Shown here piece by piece: positions 16,270 to 25,363 of a DNA stretch of 36,835 nt. The position numbers and the translations under genes are program-made. Positions within the stretch are counted from its first letter, which is position 1, and each line of letters starts with the position of its first letter. The DNA comes from Blattamonas nauphoetae (lineage: Eukaryota; Preaxostyla; Oxymonadida): positions 1-36,835 of the forward strand of contig JARBJD010000525.1 of NCBI GenBank assembly GCA_033064195.1, read 5' to 3'. The notes under the pieces were generated by a model. The model was not told where the DNA came from. It made no database searches and was given only the letters and a program-made list of their open reading frames with translations.

Positions 16270-17521
16270 TTACAAAGTATTACGAAGGATTTCGGTGGTC
16301 AACTCAGGAGTCAGTGGGAGGAGAGGCGAGCGCACTCCCATCTTGTTCTGTTCCTGTTCCACTCGGACGATGCGAGGGATGTCTGCTTCGGTCAGCCCCA
16401 GATCCGCCAGTTTCATTGGTGCTTCCCAAGAATCCAGCAATTCGTCAAACTTCTTCAGCGCTTCGTCCACATTTTTCGTTCCGAACACACTCTCCGCCCA
16501 TTCTTCAAACATTTCCTTCGCAATCCCGCGCTTCCACAGGAACTTGTAGTATGAACGCGAGACGACCGCAAGACCTTCACCATGAGCAGTCCGACCGTCA
16601 ATTGCAGAAATAGCTTCCTCAATCCAGTGCACGTTCCAATCACCCGACATACCAAGTCTGGGAAGTCCATTGAGGGCAACAGACACCGCCCAGCTGAAAT
16701 TGGCTCTTGCTTCATAATCCTCATTGTTTGCCTTGATCTTGATCATCGATTTGATGATGGAACGCTGCAGAGCGAGGTTGATTTCGCGTGAACAGTCAGT
16801 TTCGTTTGGGCGGGAAAAATACTGTTCCATAAGATGAGACGTCGCATCCACAGCTCCGCACATCACCTGACGCCACGGAAGCGTGAACTGGACGGTTGGG
16901 TCGATGGCCGTGGCACGGGGACGGTTTGCGAAGAAGACTCCGATTTTGCGTTCCTCCTCCGGCGACGACATCACAGAACAATTGTTGTACTCAGAGCCAG
17001 TGGCAGAGAGTGTGAGGACTGTGTACATCGGAAGCGGTTCCTCTGGAGGGGCAGCTTTTCGGAGGTAAACGTCCCAAATATCGCTGGAGAATTTCGCTCC
17101 GGAGGCGATTCCTTTCGCCGTATCGATGACACTTCCGCCACCAATGGCGAGGACTGCCTCGATCTTGTTGGCGGGATCTTTGCATACAGCAACCCCTTCG
17201 CGAACTTTCGAGATGAGAGGGTTTGGTTGAACCCCCCAAAACTCACTGTATTCGATCCCGTTCTCCTTCAAGGATTTCGTGATACGATCCCAGAGGCCTG
17301 TAGCTTTCGTGGAGCCACCGCCCAAGACACAGAGCACCTTCTTGATACCGTCAGCCTTCATGGTCTCAATCACTTGCTCGACAGCTACAGTTGTTGGACA
17401 ATTTTGATAATTTGGAAACTTTGTTGATCCCTTGCGCGTTCTGAAGCCGATTGATGTCCACTCTCAACAGCAACTACCTTCCACAAAACGGAGTACTCCC
17501 ATCTACTTCGTTCTTCTCCAT
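16270..17521 (-). CDS. Iron-containing alcohol dehydrogenase, YqhD / butanol dehydrogenase type
   Basis: An NAD(P)H-dependent reductase of aldehydes to alcohols, typical of fermentative redox balance in anaerobes. The main exon (16270-17440) is open from GSTKFPNYQNCPTTVAVEQ. Numbered from codon 17371-17373, it shows GGGS (18-21), the dinucleotide motif GGGSVIDTAKG (78-88), ATGSEYN (124-130), and all four metal ligands: D176 and H180 in GAVDATSHLMEQY, H249 in GDWNVHWIEE, and H264 in AHGEGLAV. It ends in TAA at 16270 at the normal family length. No ATG opens this exon upstream of the conserved N-terminus. A 37-nt GT-AG intron (17441-17477) would join it in frame to ATG 17519-17521. The start is therefore tentative, the rest sure. 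The family is bacterial in origin, so ancient transfer is likely. Confidence 0.93.
17441..17477 (-). other. Possible mini-intron of the ADH gene (37 nt)
   Basis: The sense sequence starts GTAGTTGC and ends CGGCTTCAG. Removal links MEKNEVDGSTPFCG to RTRKGSTKFPNYQ in frame. The resulting N-terminus is longer than in bacterial YqhD, so other splice sites remain possible. Confidence 0.45.
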
Positions 17522-17998
17522 CTCGTCATCAGCACGCTCAATCCAAAAAACACCTGATTGAGGGACCAATTCGGTAGGTCTGACAGTCCAACACATATTC
17601 CGGCGTGGGATCATCAGCTGATGGTCTGTCGTTCTCACAGAGAACTCTCAACATCGCGACGAATGGAAGGGTTGTACTGTGACATGACATGATTTGGAGC
17701 TGGAGGAAAGGTTCGTATTTTTTTCGTCATCTTTCCGGCATTTTCCAATTTCCCAAAATTGTCCAACAATTGTATCCGACCCAGAAAAATCTGTCGGAAG
17801 CAAATTATGATCCGGAAAAATAGCGTACTTTAGTGTCAGCTTGGGATGAAAATGTTCTCCATCAATACATCATGATATAACTTTTCCTTCAAACTCTTCA
17901 CAGAAAGTGGCCATTCCCCTTATTTGAAAAAATCCCGAGAAACGAAAACAACCGTGAGAATGAAGCGCAAGTTTTTCCGTTCTGATCGTCCTTCGTCG
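17522..17998. other. Spacer upstream of ADH, perhaps with a gene scrap
   Basis: About 480 bp. On the minus strand near 17590-17690 a short open stretch contains VLCENDRPSADDPTPEYV, which has coding character, but it has no start, no recognisable domain and no continuation. The rest is AT-rich with nothing recognisable. Confidence 0.3.
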
Positions 17999-18014
17999 TT
18001 CTCAAAAACCAGCG

Positions 18015-18073
18015 CTCCACTTCATTTGAGATAAGGACGTGACCGGTGAAATGTTTTTAGTAATGGGTAGGCC
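18015..18073 (+). repeat. 59-bp dispersed repeat, left copy
   Basis: It matches the reverse complement of 22616-22674 without differences and contains AAGGACGTGACCGGTGAAAT. It overlaps the 27-bp inverted repeat on its left side. Confidence 0.88.
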
Positions 18074-18231
18074 CGCAAATGACGTGAATGAAGTGATTGA
18101 AGTGATTGCCTACATAGTCCCACTCGTGACACGAAGGCACAACGAGTGGTTCTGGGTTTATCAACCTTGAAGGGAGCAAGGGAGGAAGAAACTCGTTTTG
18201 AGAAGAAACCCCCCGGGACGCGGGACTTGGC

Positions 18232-18375
18232 AACTACTTGACAATTGGGACATGTCAACTACTCGACGAACGGGACATGCAACTCCTTGACAAATGGGAC
18301 ATGATAACTACTCGACGAACGGGGCATGGCAACTACTCGACGGACTGGACATGGCAACTCCTCGACATGATGGGC
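18232..18375. repeat. Minisatellite, about six units of 24-25 bp
   Basis: Imperfect units of the form CAACTACTCGACGAACGGGA followed by CATGG. They alternate between CTACTCGACGAACGGG and CTCCTTGACAAATGGG types. No gene overlaps it. Confidence 0.8.
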
Positions 18376-18423
18376 GACGGCGTGGCAGATGAAGTGATGA
18401 AGTGGAGCGCTGGTTTTTGAGAA

Positions 18424-18478
18424 GGGCTTCCAGTCCCTTCAGCCCATCACAAAACCAGGGCTCCACTTCATTTGAGAT
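18424..18478 (+). repeat. 55-bp inverted repeat, left arm
   Basis: It begins GGGCTTCCAGTCCCTTCAGC and ends TTCATTTGAGAT. It is the exact reverse complement of 22657-22711. It abuts the 425-bp foldback segment at 18423. Confidence 0.9.
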
Positions 18479-18479
18479 T

Positions 18480-19166
18480 TTAAAGGATCTGAAAAAGCGA
18501 GAATGCGAAAAGAACATGCCGTGAGGTATGCCGAAGGAGTATTACAGTCAAAACAAAGGCCGTGATCCAGCGTTTAGCTGCTGCCACCAGGCGGAGGCCA
18601 AGTTCTGAGCGGTGTGTCCAATCTGAATGGGCACTGAGTAGTGGAGTTGCATGGCGTGTGAAGTGAGGTCCCAGCCTACAAACGTTCGAGTGGCTGATTT
18701 CCTGAATCTCCGCTGTGATATGAGATGGTTTGCTCGAGCGGGCTTGATGGAGCAAGGGTTGAAGTGAGGAGGGAGTGCAAGTTGGAGCAGAGCGCCAGAG
18801 GAGAGATTTGTGATGTGGAATGAGCGGGGACGCCTTGTCGTGAAATGATTTGGCATGCATCAAGGGAGGTTTGATAGCGTGGCGAAGGCTGTCGGGCCGA
18901 GGGAAGACCCCTCGAATTATTTGAATTCCTCCCAATTCATGGAGAACTGAGCTTCCCGACGAAGACAAGAGCAGGCAAGGGTGAGAGTCGCGGTTTATTG
19001 TTGGCGGTCTAGCGTTGTGAAGTGGTTGTGAGATGAATTCGTAGCCTAGACAAGGAGAAGATTGGTATTGCAGATGAACGAAGTTTTCCTCTGAGTTGAT
19101 TTGAGAGGATTCTGTTTGTTGAGGAAGGTGTTTGAAATCGTTCATAACGGAATCTGTGCGAGTCAA
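18480..19166 (-). CDS. Hypothetical open frame, doubtful
   Basis: A 228-codon open frame starting MTRTDSVMNDFKHLPQQTES, with no domain I recognise, no signal peptide and uneven composition. A second minus-strand frame overlaps it (18548-18856), so which frame is genuine, if either, is unclear. It lies inside the 4.3-kb segment between the 55-bp inverted repeats, just left of decayed gene remains. It may be noise or part of that decayed gene. Confidence 0.2.
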   Translation of the reverse strand: MTRTDSVMNDFKHLPQQTESSQINSEENFVHLQYQSSPCLGYEFISQPLHNARPPTINRDSHPCLLLSSSGSSVLHELGGIQIIRGVFPRPDSLRHAIKPPLMHAKSFHDKASPLIPHHKSLLWRSAPTCTPSSLQPLLHQARSSKPSHITAEIQEISHSNVCRLGPHFTRHATPLLSAHSDWTHRSELGLRLVAAAKRWITAFVLTVILLRHTSRHVLFAFSLFQIL

Positions 19167-19393
19167 TGATAAATGAAATGGAATCAGTGATTGAGAACAA
19201 TGCGAAGTGTTTCCGTGTTCTCATTAATGAACCCTTTGCCTTGTCACGGTTTTCAGAGAACGTTCACATCTCCTGAGACGAGGTCTGCTGTCGATGTGAG
19301 GTGATTGATGAATGTGAGGCCATGTTCGCTCTCCTCCCAGTAAACTTGTTTTTGCTCTCCCCTCCAGGTGAGATGTTTTGATCGTGATGAGGT

Positions 19394-22300
19394 CTAGTTC
19401 CAACTCTTCCATGTCTTTTGGGTGCCTGTGTCGACCTCGAAAGAAAGATCACAGACGAGAGCTGGCTCTGTTGTAACCGCGACTGTCAAAGTATCCTCAG
19501 CAAGCATATCTTCAACTCTCTCTCCCCTAACCTTGAATCCTGTTTGGTTGTACTTCTGTCCATCTTTCTGAAGAAGACCTTCGACGAGCGAGAGTGAGGC
19601 AGATAACGAGCCCGGCTTTGTCGACGAATTAGCAATCCGTCTTTCTTGAAGTGTCCGATGAGTCTGCTGTGTTTTCAAGGAGGAGCGTGTGGTCGTCAGG
19701 GAAAAGGACACCACCAGACGTAATGAGGGCGACCGCAGATTCGTTGGATTTGCACGAAATGGCGACTTCTGATAAATTGCTCGATTTTCTGGTATTGGAT
19801 AAAACGCCTGATATCAGAGGGATGAACGCCGGATCTGCATACAGATCGAATATGTGAACATTGTCTTCCGTTCCGAACGAGGGGAGAGATGATGTTTGCA
19901 GATAAACAGTTTGAACGGATGAGACTTGCGTGCCGAGGTTGACAGTGGTGAAAGAGAGTGTGTAAGAAAGCGATGATGATGATTCATTGGTGAGAGAATC
20001 AGTTTTGAATACTAGTTTGAAGTGGGTGAGAATCCCGAGGAGATCAATGGGATAGTCGTTTCTTCCTTCACTTCAGTGAACGAGACTGTCCAATTCTGCT
20101 CAGGCGAGCTGGAGTTATATGATCAGCTATATCTCCCTTGAACACCTGCTCAGGTGTGTTGTATGCAAAGTATTTACCTCCCACACTGAGAGTTCATTTC
20201 GTGATGGAGAAGGACGGCATAAATCTCCATGCAGTTATCGACATTGTCTGATGAGATAGTCACTCGGTGATGGTTTGAGGATTCCAGTTGTATTGTACTT
20301 GACTGACGCCGATGTTGTCAATGCCTCTTTCTCATTGTCGGATGTCACACAAGCCAAATGTTGCTGTGTTGGTGCTGTGGACGTGCCATCCCTTAACGAG
20401 GAGTTTTCAAGGGAAGGAGCTTTGATTCTTTAACAGTTTCATCCATGGTTGTGCATTTGGTGAGCTCTGTGCCTTCCGTATCTGTCGTGAGCAAGGATGT
20501 AGTGATTGTGAGTGTCTGAAGTGTTGGAACTCAAGGAATCAGACTAGTGATGCTTCTGGTGAAGGCTGAGTTGCCGGAAGAGTCTGTCATTCCAACTGCG
20601 ACGAGTGTCACGCCATTTCCGAACGATGTTGAGGCTCAGTTGGAGAACATCGATGTCAAGTCAGCGGATGATGGAAGAGTGGAGGCGAAATCGCGAGAGT
20701 TGCCACATTTCTCAACGGCGCTACTCGAATGGCGAGAGAAATGACTTTGTGTTGGAGAACTGACCCTCAAAGAACGATGCTTCCTTATGTCGTCGTAGTG
20801 GCAACGAGAGAAGATGTTGTTGGAGCCTCAATGGGTAGTGACGTCTCGAGACTCCATCAATTCTCGACAAGAGAGCCGGAGATGGTGATTGACTGATAGC
20901 TATTCTGGCAGAGGGCTGACCCCGGTGAGTGTGATAGTCCACAATCGACGATTTGGACATAGTTGGTTGTTGTCTGCCTCATTATAACGTGTTCGTCCAT
21001 TATATTGCTCCTCTTTCCGGTTGAGGCATATTGGCAGTGTTCTGTGAAATATACAGCAATGTTTTGAGTTTTGACGTGTCGAGGCTGATTGTGGTGCCTT
21101 CCGAGAAAGATGAGAAGTAACCCATGAAAATACAGCGAGTGACGCCTGTGGTCAACGAATAGGACCTGTGTCGTCTCAAAGAATCCTTGCTTGAGACATC
21201 GTCGTTGGATTGGAGTGAGTTGTGACAGGTCATCACTGTCGTGTTGATTGCGCTGAAGTGCTGAGCATGGTTGACATTGAGTGTGGCCGTCCCAGTGAAG
21301 TGGTTCGTACTTTCGGTGTTCGAGCCCCAAACACCGTGAGCTGGTTGTGCTCAGGACGAATGTGTGCGTCGGCGTCTTTGTGTGCAATAGATGGTAGAAC
21401 TCAAATGAGAGTGAATGATGTGGATTGTAGACAAAGCGAAGTCGATTTGAGTTCAATGATTTGTGAAATAGAAGCTGTCATATGGCTAGGGGAGTTGTGA
21501 CATGGTATCTTGGTTGTGTCAACAGTGCTGTCTGGATGATGTGGGAACCGTAAATAGGATGTTGTGTTTCAGCTTAGATGACGATTCACAATCTGTTTTT
21601 GTCTTCAACAGCACTCTCCCCCTCTCGGTAGGACCTTTGGTTGGTATTTCGGCTTCGGTTGCTGTGCGTCATCATTAATATCTTTGTCCCCTCTTCTTTG
21701 ATTCGTGTTCCTTTAATGATAGAAATGCTCTTTCCATTTCATAATGTCGGTCATAGTCGTTTGGGAGAGTGACATTTGAATCCCACCTGTCACATGGTCC
21801 ATGGACTGAGTTCAAACTCGTAAACGACCTAACTTTGGTGCACAGACATCTTGGATGCTGATCTGGTTCTATTTACGTGGTGTTTCGTTGGATGGAATCG
21901 TTGGTAGTGGAGATGAATCCATGTCACCTTAAAGCGCACTGGAAGTCACCAGGAATGGATTTTCATCACATTTTAGTCTTTGTATAGTTATCCCTAAGGA
22001 TGCTGGTACCTGGTCTGGAATAATAATTGCTATTGTTGAGAATTCCTTCCCTTGAATGATCAGAGTTCAGATGAGTCCGCTTGGACCGTTAAAGTTTCGA
22101 ACGTTTGGTGATAAAACATCTGTTAAGATAGATGGTGCTTATTCCTGCCTCCTCATCGTGGTGAATTGTCTGTTCTGGTTGGCATGGTGGACGATGAGAC
22201 CTTTCGGTGAAGTGTGCGATGATTTGTAGAACTAACCTTTGCAAGTGAAGTGATTGCGTATTCGACGATATCCCCCTGATTTTGAGGACGCTGAGCCTCT

Positions 22301-22606
22301 GACTACATCAGGTGTTGTGGAAAACTGTTCATGGTTGATGGTTTCCTATGATGTGTAAAGTGAAGTGTTTGTTGGCAATTGGATTGGGGTAAGGATCCTG
22401 TAGTTTATCTTGTTCGTTAGTTCGTCATAAGTGAAGTGGAATCGCAAGTAATCCAGCCTGGAGTGAAGTTGATCCGTTGAATGAAGTGAGGTCTCGGGTT
22501 CAGAATTGTCCACATTAAGAGCACCAACGTGAGGATGACCGAATGTGTGAAGAGATATATCGGTCAGGAACGATGAGGAGGTCTTATAAATGAATATGAA
22601 CGACAA
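19394..22606 (-). pseudogene. Badly decayed minus-strand surface-protein gene
   Basis: Coding-like islands appear on the minus strand with stops and frame changes between them. They are 22346-22606 (with LDYLRFHFTYDELTNKINYR), about 20460-20620 (FGNGVTLVAVGMTDSSGNSA), about 19640-20015 (with VAISCKSNESAVALITSGGV) and 19394-19600 (with LVCDLSFEVDTGTQKTWKSW). The Ser/Thr/Val-rich alternation and short-repeat feel match the beta-strand-rich surface proteins further right. Between islands, for instance about 20900-22300, little is recognisable. All of it lies between the arms of the 55-bp inverted repeat. Assignment to that protein class is tentative. Confidence 0.45.
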
Positions 22607-22615
22607 ATTTGGTCA

Positions 22616-22674
22616 GGCCTACCCATTACTAAAAACATTTCACCGGTCACGTCCTTATCTCAAATGAAGTGGAG
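22616..22674 (-). repeat. 59-bp dispersed repeat, right copy
   Basis: A perfect inverted match to 18015-18073. It overlaps the inner end of the 55-bp repeat, so the right side carries the longest form of this repeat (22616-22711). Confidence 0.88.
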
Positions 22675-22711
22675 CCCTGGTTTTGTGATGGGCTGAAGGG
22701 ACTGGAAGCCC
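22657..22711 (-). repeat. 55-bp inverted repeat, right arm
   Basis: A perfect inverted match to 18424-18478. On its inner side it continues into the 59-bp repeat shared with 18015-18073. Confidence 0.9.
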
Positions 22712-22945
22712 AATTGAGGAGTACTCTATGACAATCGCCCCAACAAAGTTCGTCTCCATCATTCATCTGAAATAAATTCGCGATAGATCCTCATTAATAT
22801 GTCGAGAGTGAAGAAAACCGAAGGAAGGAGAATCAAAAATGATGAATTATCCGAGTGTGTTCCGAAGGAGAGAAATGAACAAAACATAAATGAAAGAATA
22901 CATGCCAAGGAATGTTCAGTCATGAAAGACATCAAAACAAAGACT
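22712..22945. other. Spacer between inverted-repeat arm and surface-protein gene A
   Basis: About 230 bp downstream of gene A, AT-rich, with no open frame or repeat recognised. Confidence 0.5.
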
Positions 22946-25363
22946 CTAAGTGAAGGATAGGTGGATGATGTGCCGAATGAATAAAAGAGTTCCCATCAGC
23001 TCTCTTCGAGACGACGTGCAATTCACAAACAGCATGTTCCGCTGAGCTGGCCAAGCTCCGCCACGCACACGCACTTCAGAAAGGCCGACGTTCAGCGGGT
23101 CTGCTGTGTCAAATCGGAACACACAGCTGTGAGTGGACAGTGAAGGGGTGCTGCGGTCGCTGACGAAGAGCGCGAGGGGAAGAGGACGGAGGGGATCGAG
23201 TGACGATCCTGCTACCATCTCCACCCCAACAAGCTCCAGGTGGCTTGAAAGTGGGGAGTGCATCGGTGTGTCGTCGAACAGGAAGGATGGGTTGCGTTGA
23301 TTGGCTGACTGAATCTTGGCCATCAGCGGAGAGTTAATCCGTGCAGCTGAGAGAGGTGAGGACAATGTTGTGATATTTTGCGAGGGAAGGAATCGAACAG
23401 CGAGTGTGTGTGATGTGAGAGCCAGAAGAGTCGGAGAGGGAGTGATAACACAAGCGGGATCGAGCGAGAACGAACAATTCGTGAAAGACGAGTCGGTCAG
23501 AGTGAGATGCGAGCGTGACAAACTGAAACAACAGACACCACAATGAAATGAAGACAGTAGATCCGACTCAGCTGGAACAGAAACGATAATCGTGGAACAC
23601 GACGAGAACGAGCAGTCGCGCATCGACAGCATACTCAGCGGCAATGACAGGTCGGAGAAGATCACACTTCCTGTCTCGATGGGGTTTTCGTGTGTCGCAT
23701 CAATCTGAAGACAGACACAATCAAAGACAGAGTTTTCGATGGAAAGGCAGGGAGGGAGGGAGAAGGGGAGTGTTTGGGAGAGAATGCGCGAGTGTCCGGT
23801 GGACATGGAATCCATCAGAGGCGGGAGATCCGCAGAGGATCGGATGGAGAGGAGTGGTTGGGAGAGGATCAGGTTCTGAGCAACAAGATGAGACACACTC
23901 AGACGAACATTCGTCGTCATCGATGTGAGAGTGGTGTGGAAGGACAACAGCGAGCAGACAGCTTGTGTTGTGCTGATCGACGTCACTGCACAATCAATGA
24001 GAGACAGACTCACTGACTGAACAGCGATGATCGGCCGAGGATGGGCTGAAAAGAGAGGGAGGACGAATTCGAGGTGTTTCATCAGCACTGTCTGTGGAGG
24101 CACAACCTCACTCAGTCCAAACGACAATCTGCATCCGAGGCTTCCGCTTTTATCAAATCGAACTCGCCCAAACTCGAGAGGGTCCGTCTGTGTTCCTTTG
24201 TGAGTGCGGACTGGGATGATGGACAGAACCAGACCAGCCTGTTGGCCAACTGACACGTATCCACACAACTCCACATCGTCCTCCTCTCCAAACACAAAAT
24301 CGCCCATCAAGACAAGACTTCGCTCAAGCACACACTGTGTCACTTCCTCTTCACTGTCTGCATTCAACAGATGGTCCATCGAGTCGCGGAGGGACAGGCA
24401 GGGATGTGACTCTCTCCCACACTCCACGCTCGTCGACGCTTGGCCTGTTTCATCCAAAGAATCGATGAACACGTTCTTGTATCGATTGTTGGGGAACAGA
24501 AAGGGAAACAGGTCTGTCTCTTCCACGTAAGTCACGTGGTCCGATCCAAACAGAGCATTCGAGCGATCAAATCCAGGTGGATGCAGATTGAACAAGAAAT
24601 GATCAATCGTCACAGTTTTCTCCAGCGATTCAGCGACCAGAAACAGATCTCGCCCAAATGTTGCTGTGTTGTGTGCAAATGTCAATGTGTCCAAAAGATA
24701 GTTGTTGGAGCTGTCGGACGAGAATGCCAATCCAACTCCTCCGCCTCTCCCTCCATCGCCAACACTGCAGCTCACAAACGAGCAGAACTGGATCACAAGA
24801 GACGCAGATCCAGACAGTGAGAACGACACTCCGCCACCCAAACAGTTCGTGTTTGATGATGAGCAGGAAGTGAATGACGACGATGACAGGTCCAGCGACG
24901 AAGTGTTGGACAGTGTGAGGAATGCGGCTGAGCCTGCTGCTGATTGTGTGTGGATCGATTCTGCTTCCCATTTCAAGATCTGTGTCAATCCGACACTCTG
25001 CTGAGATAACAGTGTCGTCACTGACAGATGCTCCAGTTGCGTTGTCGTCAGACGCACCAAATCCAAAGTAGTCCGAGTTTTGACGAACGAAGAGTGTCGT
25101 GCCGAAAACGACGACGATGTCGACACATCTCCAGTCACCAAACAATTCATGATTGTCAGCAGGCCCGTTTTGATCTCAGCGTACGCTTCAACAGCCGACG
25201 AGGAAGGCAGAACGAAAGAGAGGCTCTCGAATCTTGTTTCTGTCGGTCCATCAACAACCAGCCCGCCTCCTTTCCGAACTCGAACAGTCGAATGAGTTGC
25301 GGCGCTTCCCACATCATTCAATACTCGGTTGTGGGAAATCACCAAAGACGAGAACAAGATCAC
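22946..25363 (-). CDS. Second parallel beta-helix segment of gene A (805 codons open)
   Basis: A continuous frame rich in Ser/Thr/Leu/Val with many short strand-turn repeats such as SSSFTSCSSSNTNCLGGGVS and FCSFVSCSVGDGGRGGGVG. These are the polymorphic-membrane-protein (Pmp) or right-handed beta-helix type of repeat. A second Cys-pair entry motif, VECGRESHPCLSLRDSM, lies mid-way, so two helix subdomains are likely. It has no internal stop over 2.4 kb, which argues that the gene decayed recently if it has decayed at all. Confidence 0.72.
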   Translation of the reverse strand: MILFSSLVISHNRVLNDVGSAATHSTVRVRKGGGLVVDGPTETRFESLSFVLPSSSAVEAYAEIKTGLLTIMNCLVTGDVSTSSSFSARHSSFVKTRTTLDLVRLTTTQLEHLSVTTLLSQQSVGLTQILKWEAESIHTQSAAGSAAFLTLSNTSSLDLSSSSFTSCSSSNTNCLGGGVSFSLSGSASLVIQFCSFVSCSVGDGGRGGGVGLAFSSDSSNNYLLDTLTFAHNTATFGRDLFLVAESLEKTVTIDHFLFNLHPPGFDRSNALFGSDHVTYVEETDLFPFLFPNNRYKNVFIDSLDETGQASTSVECGRESHPCLSLRDSMDHLLNADSEEEVTQCVLERSLVLMGDFVFGEEDDVELCGYVSVGQQAGLVLSIIPVRTHKGTQTDPLEFGRVRFDKSGSLGCRLSFGLSEVVPPQTVLMKHLEFVLPLFSAHPRPIIAVQSVSLSLIDCAVTSISTTQAVCSLLSFHTTLTSMTTNVRLSVSHLVAQNLILSQPLLSIRSSADLPPLMDSMSTGHSRILSQTLPFSLPPCLSIENSVFDCVCLQIDATHENPIETGSVIFSDLSLPLSMLSMRDCSFSSCSTIIVSVPAESDLLSSFHCGVCCFSLSRSHLTLTDSSFTNCSFSLDPACVITPSPTLLALTSHTLAVRFLPSQNITTLSSPLSAARINSPLMAKIQSANQRNPSFLFDDTPMHSPLSSHLELVGVEMVAGSSLDPLRPLPLALFVSDRSTPSLSTHSCVFRFDTADPLNVGLSEVRVRGGAWPAQRNMLFVNCTSSRRELMGTLLFIRHIIHLSFT

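Larger units (their letters stand above)
17999..18423. repeat. 425-bp segment bounded by a perfect 27-bp inverted repeat
   Basis: 17999-18025 (TTCTCAAAAACCAGCGCTCC onward) equals the reverse complement of 18397-18423. Between them lie a copy of a dispersed repeat (18015-18073) and a minisatellite. The layout resembles a small foldback element. No clear target duplication was seen. Confidence 0.7.

Noticed and set aside
25360-25363. Programmed frameshift in gene A
   Set aside because: The gene has several other frame changes without a common slippery site, so decay or read error is simpler.
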